Assembly: GCA_035501495.1 (NCBI GenBank)
Contig: DATJWB010000264.1
Location: 1-64,000 of the forward strand
Source of the DNA: JAIQFL01 sp035501495
GTDB taxonomy: Bacteria > Acidobacteriota > Terriglobia > Bryobacterales > Bryobacteraceae
Reading direction: 5' to 3'
DNA: 64,000 bases
The notes under the pieces were generated by a model, which saw nothing but the letters and a program-made list of their open reading frames with translations, ran no database searches and was not told where the DNA came from. Position numbers and translations under genes: made by a program. Positions 63,315-64,000 of the stretch are shown here, in pieces. Numbering within the stretch: the stretch's first letter is position 1; each line of letters opens with the position of its first letter.

Positions 63315-64000
63315 ATGAGCGCTACCAGCAGTGTCCAGGGGCGTGTTATCCGAACTTCTGGCGAGCCCCTCGGCAAGGCTCGGGTCATCCTGGAGCGGAA
63401 CGAGCCGATGTCGCAACTGAGCTACCTCGCGGTTTCCGAGGCCGATGGCCGATTTCGTCTGGACCAGGTTGATCCTGGCCAGTATCGCCTGGCTGTGCAA
63501 CGCAATGGGTACGTCAACGCCGCAGGCAGCCGCGACTGGTTTCAAGGTGCGGTTCTCCTGACGCTGGCGCCGGGCAAAACAGTCGATGACATCCTGGTCA
63601 CGATGGCCCCGCAGGCCGTGATCTCGGGAAGGATCTCTGACGAGGATGGCGAACCCTTGGCCGATACCCCAGTGACACTGCTGCAACAACCCACGGTCCG
63701 AGAGGGCCCTCCGCTGGTGCCGGTACCTGGCCCGGTGCGCTTTACCAACGACCTTGGGGAGTTCCGGATCCCGGGCCTGCACCCGGGCACCTACCTTCTG
63801 TGCGCGAACTGGGACCAGGCTCGTCATCACCACATGGGTATGGGAATTCAAATCGGGCCGCCGGAGGAGGAGGTGTATCCGCCGCTGTACTATCCAGGCG
63901 TCGCGGATTACGAAAAGGCGGCGCCCATCGAGGTCACGGCGGGCGAAGAATTGTTTGGCTTCGACCTCCAGATGAAGAAAGTCCGCGCCTTTCGCGTGCG
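63315..64000 (+). CDS. Carboxypeptidase-regulatory-domain protein (partial)
   Basis: Runs off the window end (228 codons seen). Two CarboxypepD_reg-like folds: VQGRVIRTSGEPLGKARVIL, then ISGRISDEDGEPLADTPVTL with FTNDLGEFRIPGLHPGTYLL. No signal peptide is visible at ATG 63315. Such proteins are common in Acidobacteria; the function is unknown. Confidence 0.75.
   Translation, partial: MSATSSVQGRVIRTSGEPLGKARVILERNEPMSQLSYLAVSEADGRFRLDQVDPGQYRLAVQRNGYVNAAGSRDWFQGAVLLTLAPGKTVDDILVTMAPQAVISGRISDEDGEPLADTPVTLLQQPTVREGPPLVPVPGPVRFTNDLGEFRIPGLHPGTYLLCANWDQARHHHMGMGIQIGPPEEEVYPPLYYPGVADYEKAAPIEVTAGEELFGFDLQMKKVRAFRV

Overview
The window reads as chromosome of an Acidobacteriota bacterium close to the Solibacter/Bryobacter group. 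The evidence is two secreted proteins ending in the Solibacter-type C-terminal domain (TIGR03437-like), an Oar-like TonB-dependent receptor with an N-terminal carboxypeptidase-regulatory fold, many outer-membrane porins, large hybrid histidine kinases and GC-rich codon use. No rRNA, tRNA or CRISPR array was seen. Most of the DNA is ordinary chromosome. Two patches (about 18.7-19.1 kb and 26.5-28.6 kb) and a short stretch near 63.1 kb hold decayed genes.

Layout. 0.3-8.3 kb: a secreted P-domain protein, then a 2,197-residue protein that joins a TamB-like periplasmic bridge to POTRA domains and an Omp85 barrel. 8.3-14.4 kb (minus strand): OprB-type porin, a thiamine-diphosphate enzyme and a hybrid sensor kinase. 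15-18.4 kb: small membrane protein, OprP-like porin and a vWA-like secreted protein. 18.7-21.8 kb: a 46-residue ORF, a decayed copy of an outer-membrane protein end, a secreted 2H-phosphoesterase/HAD fusion and the intact outer-membrane protein. 22.2-26.3 kb: Pal lipoprotein, PPK2, HEAT-repeat protein, STAS protein, DksA-like protein and a possible small membrane protein. 26.5-28.6 kb: broken IS256-type transposase and broken CHC2/TOPRIM primase. 28.9-31.3 kb: purC-cvpA-Fis-like-gph, tightly packed. 31.6-35.0 kb: Asp-box propeller, MoaD/ThiS-like protein, epimerase-like protein and DHDPS-like protein. 35.1-38.4 kb: zinc-ribbon Pro-rich membrane protein, TMTC-like TPR membrane protein and endonuclease III. 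38.7-41.9 kb: a four-gene, overlapping trans-4-hydroxy-L-proline catabolic operon. 42-48.5 kb: lone nuoB, malQ, hybrid kinase and alginate-export-like porin. 48.8-56.3 kb: PQQ-like propeller, Cys-rich membrane peptide, predicted papain-like cysteine peptidase and TonB-dependent receptor. 56.5-62.9 kb: aroF behind an attenuator, a membrane-anchored protein, FmdB-type zinc ribbon, PBP4, MFS transporter, a sigma-54 promoter with a short terminated RNA, and an alpha/beta hydrolase. The window ends inside a carboxypeptidase-regulatory-domain protein.

The strongest non-obvious signal is upstream of aroF (56.48-56.67 kb). A TTGAAT-N18-TACACT promoter lies almost on top of a 20-codon reading frame with four Phe and one Tyr codons. 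Behind it are four RNA segments that can pair 1:2, 2:3 or 3:4, the last being a GC-rich hairpin with a U-run. This is the full layout of ribosome-mediated attenuation of DAHP synthase by Phe (Tyr) supply. Other points of interest are the TamB-Omp85 fusion, the sigma-54-driven short transcript at 61.8 kb, and a three-copy leader-like element (14.7, 21.8 and 26.4 kb) upstream of minus-strand genes. All calls are by eye from sequence; family names are from memory and not from a search.
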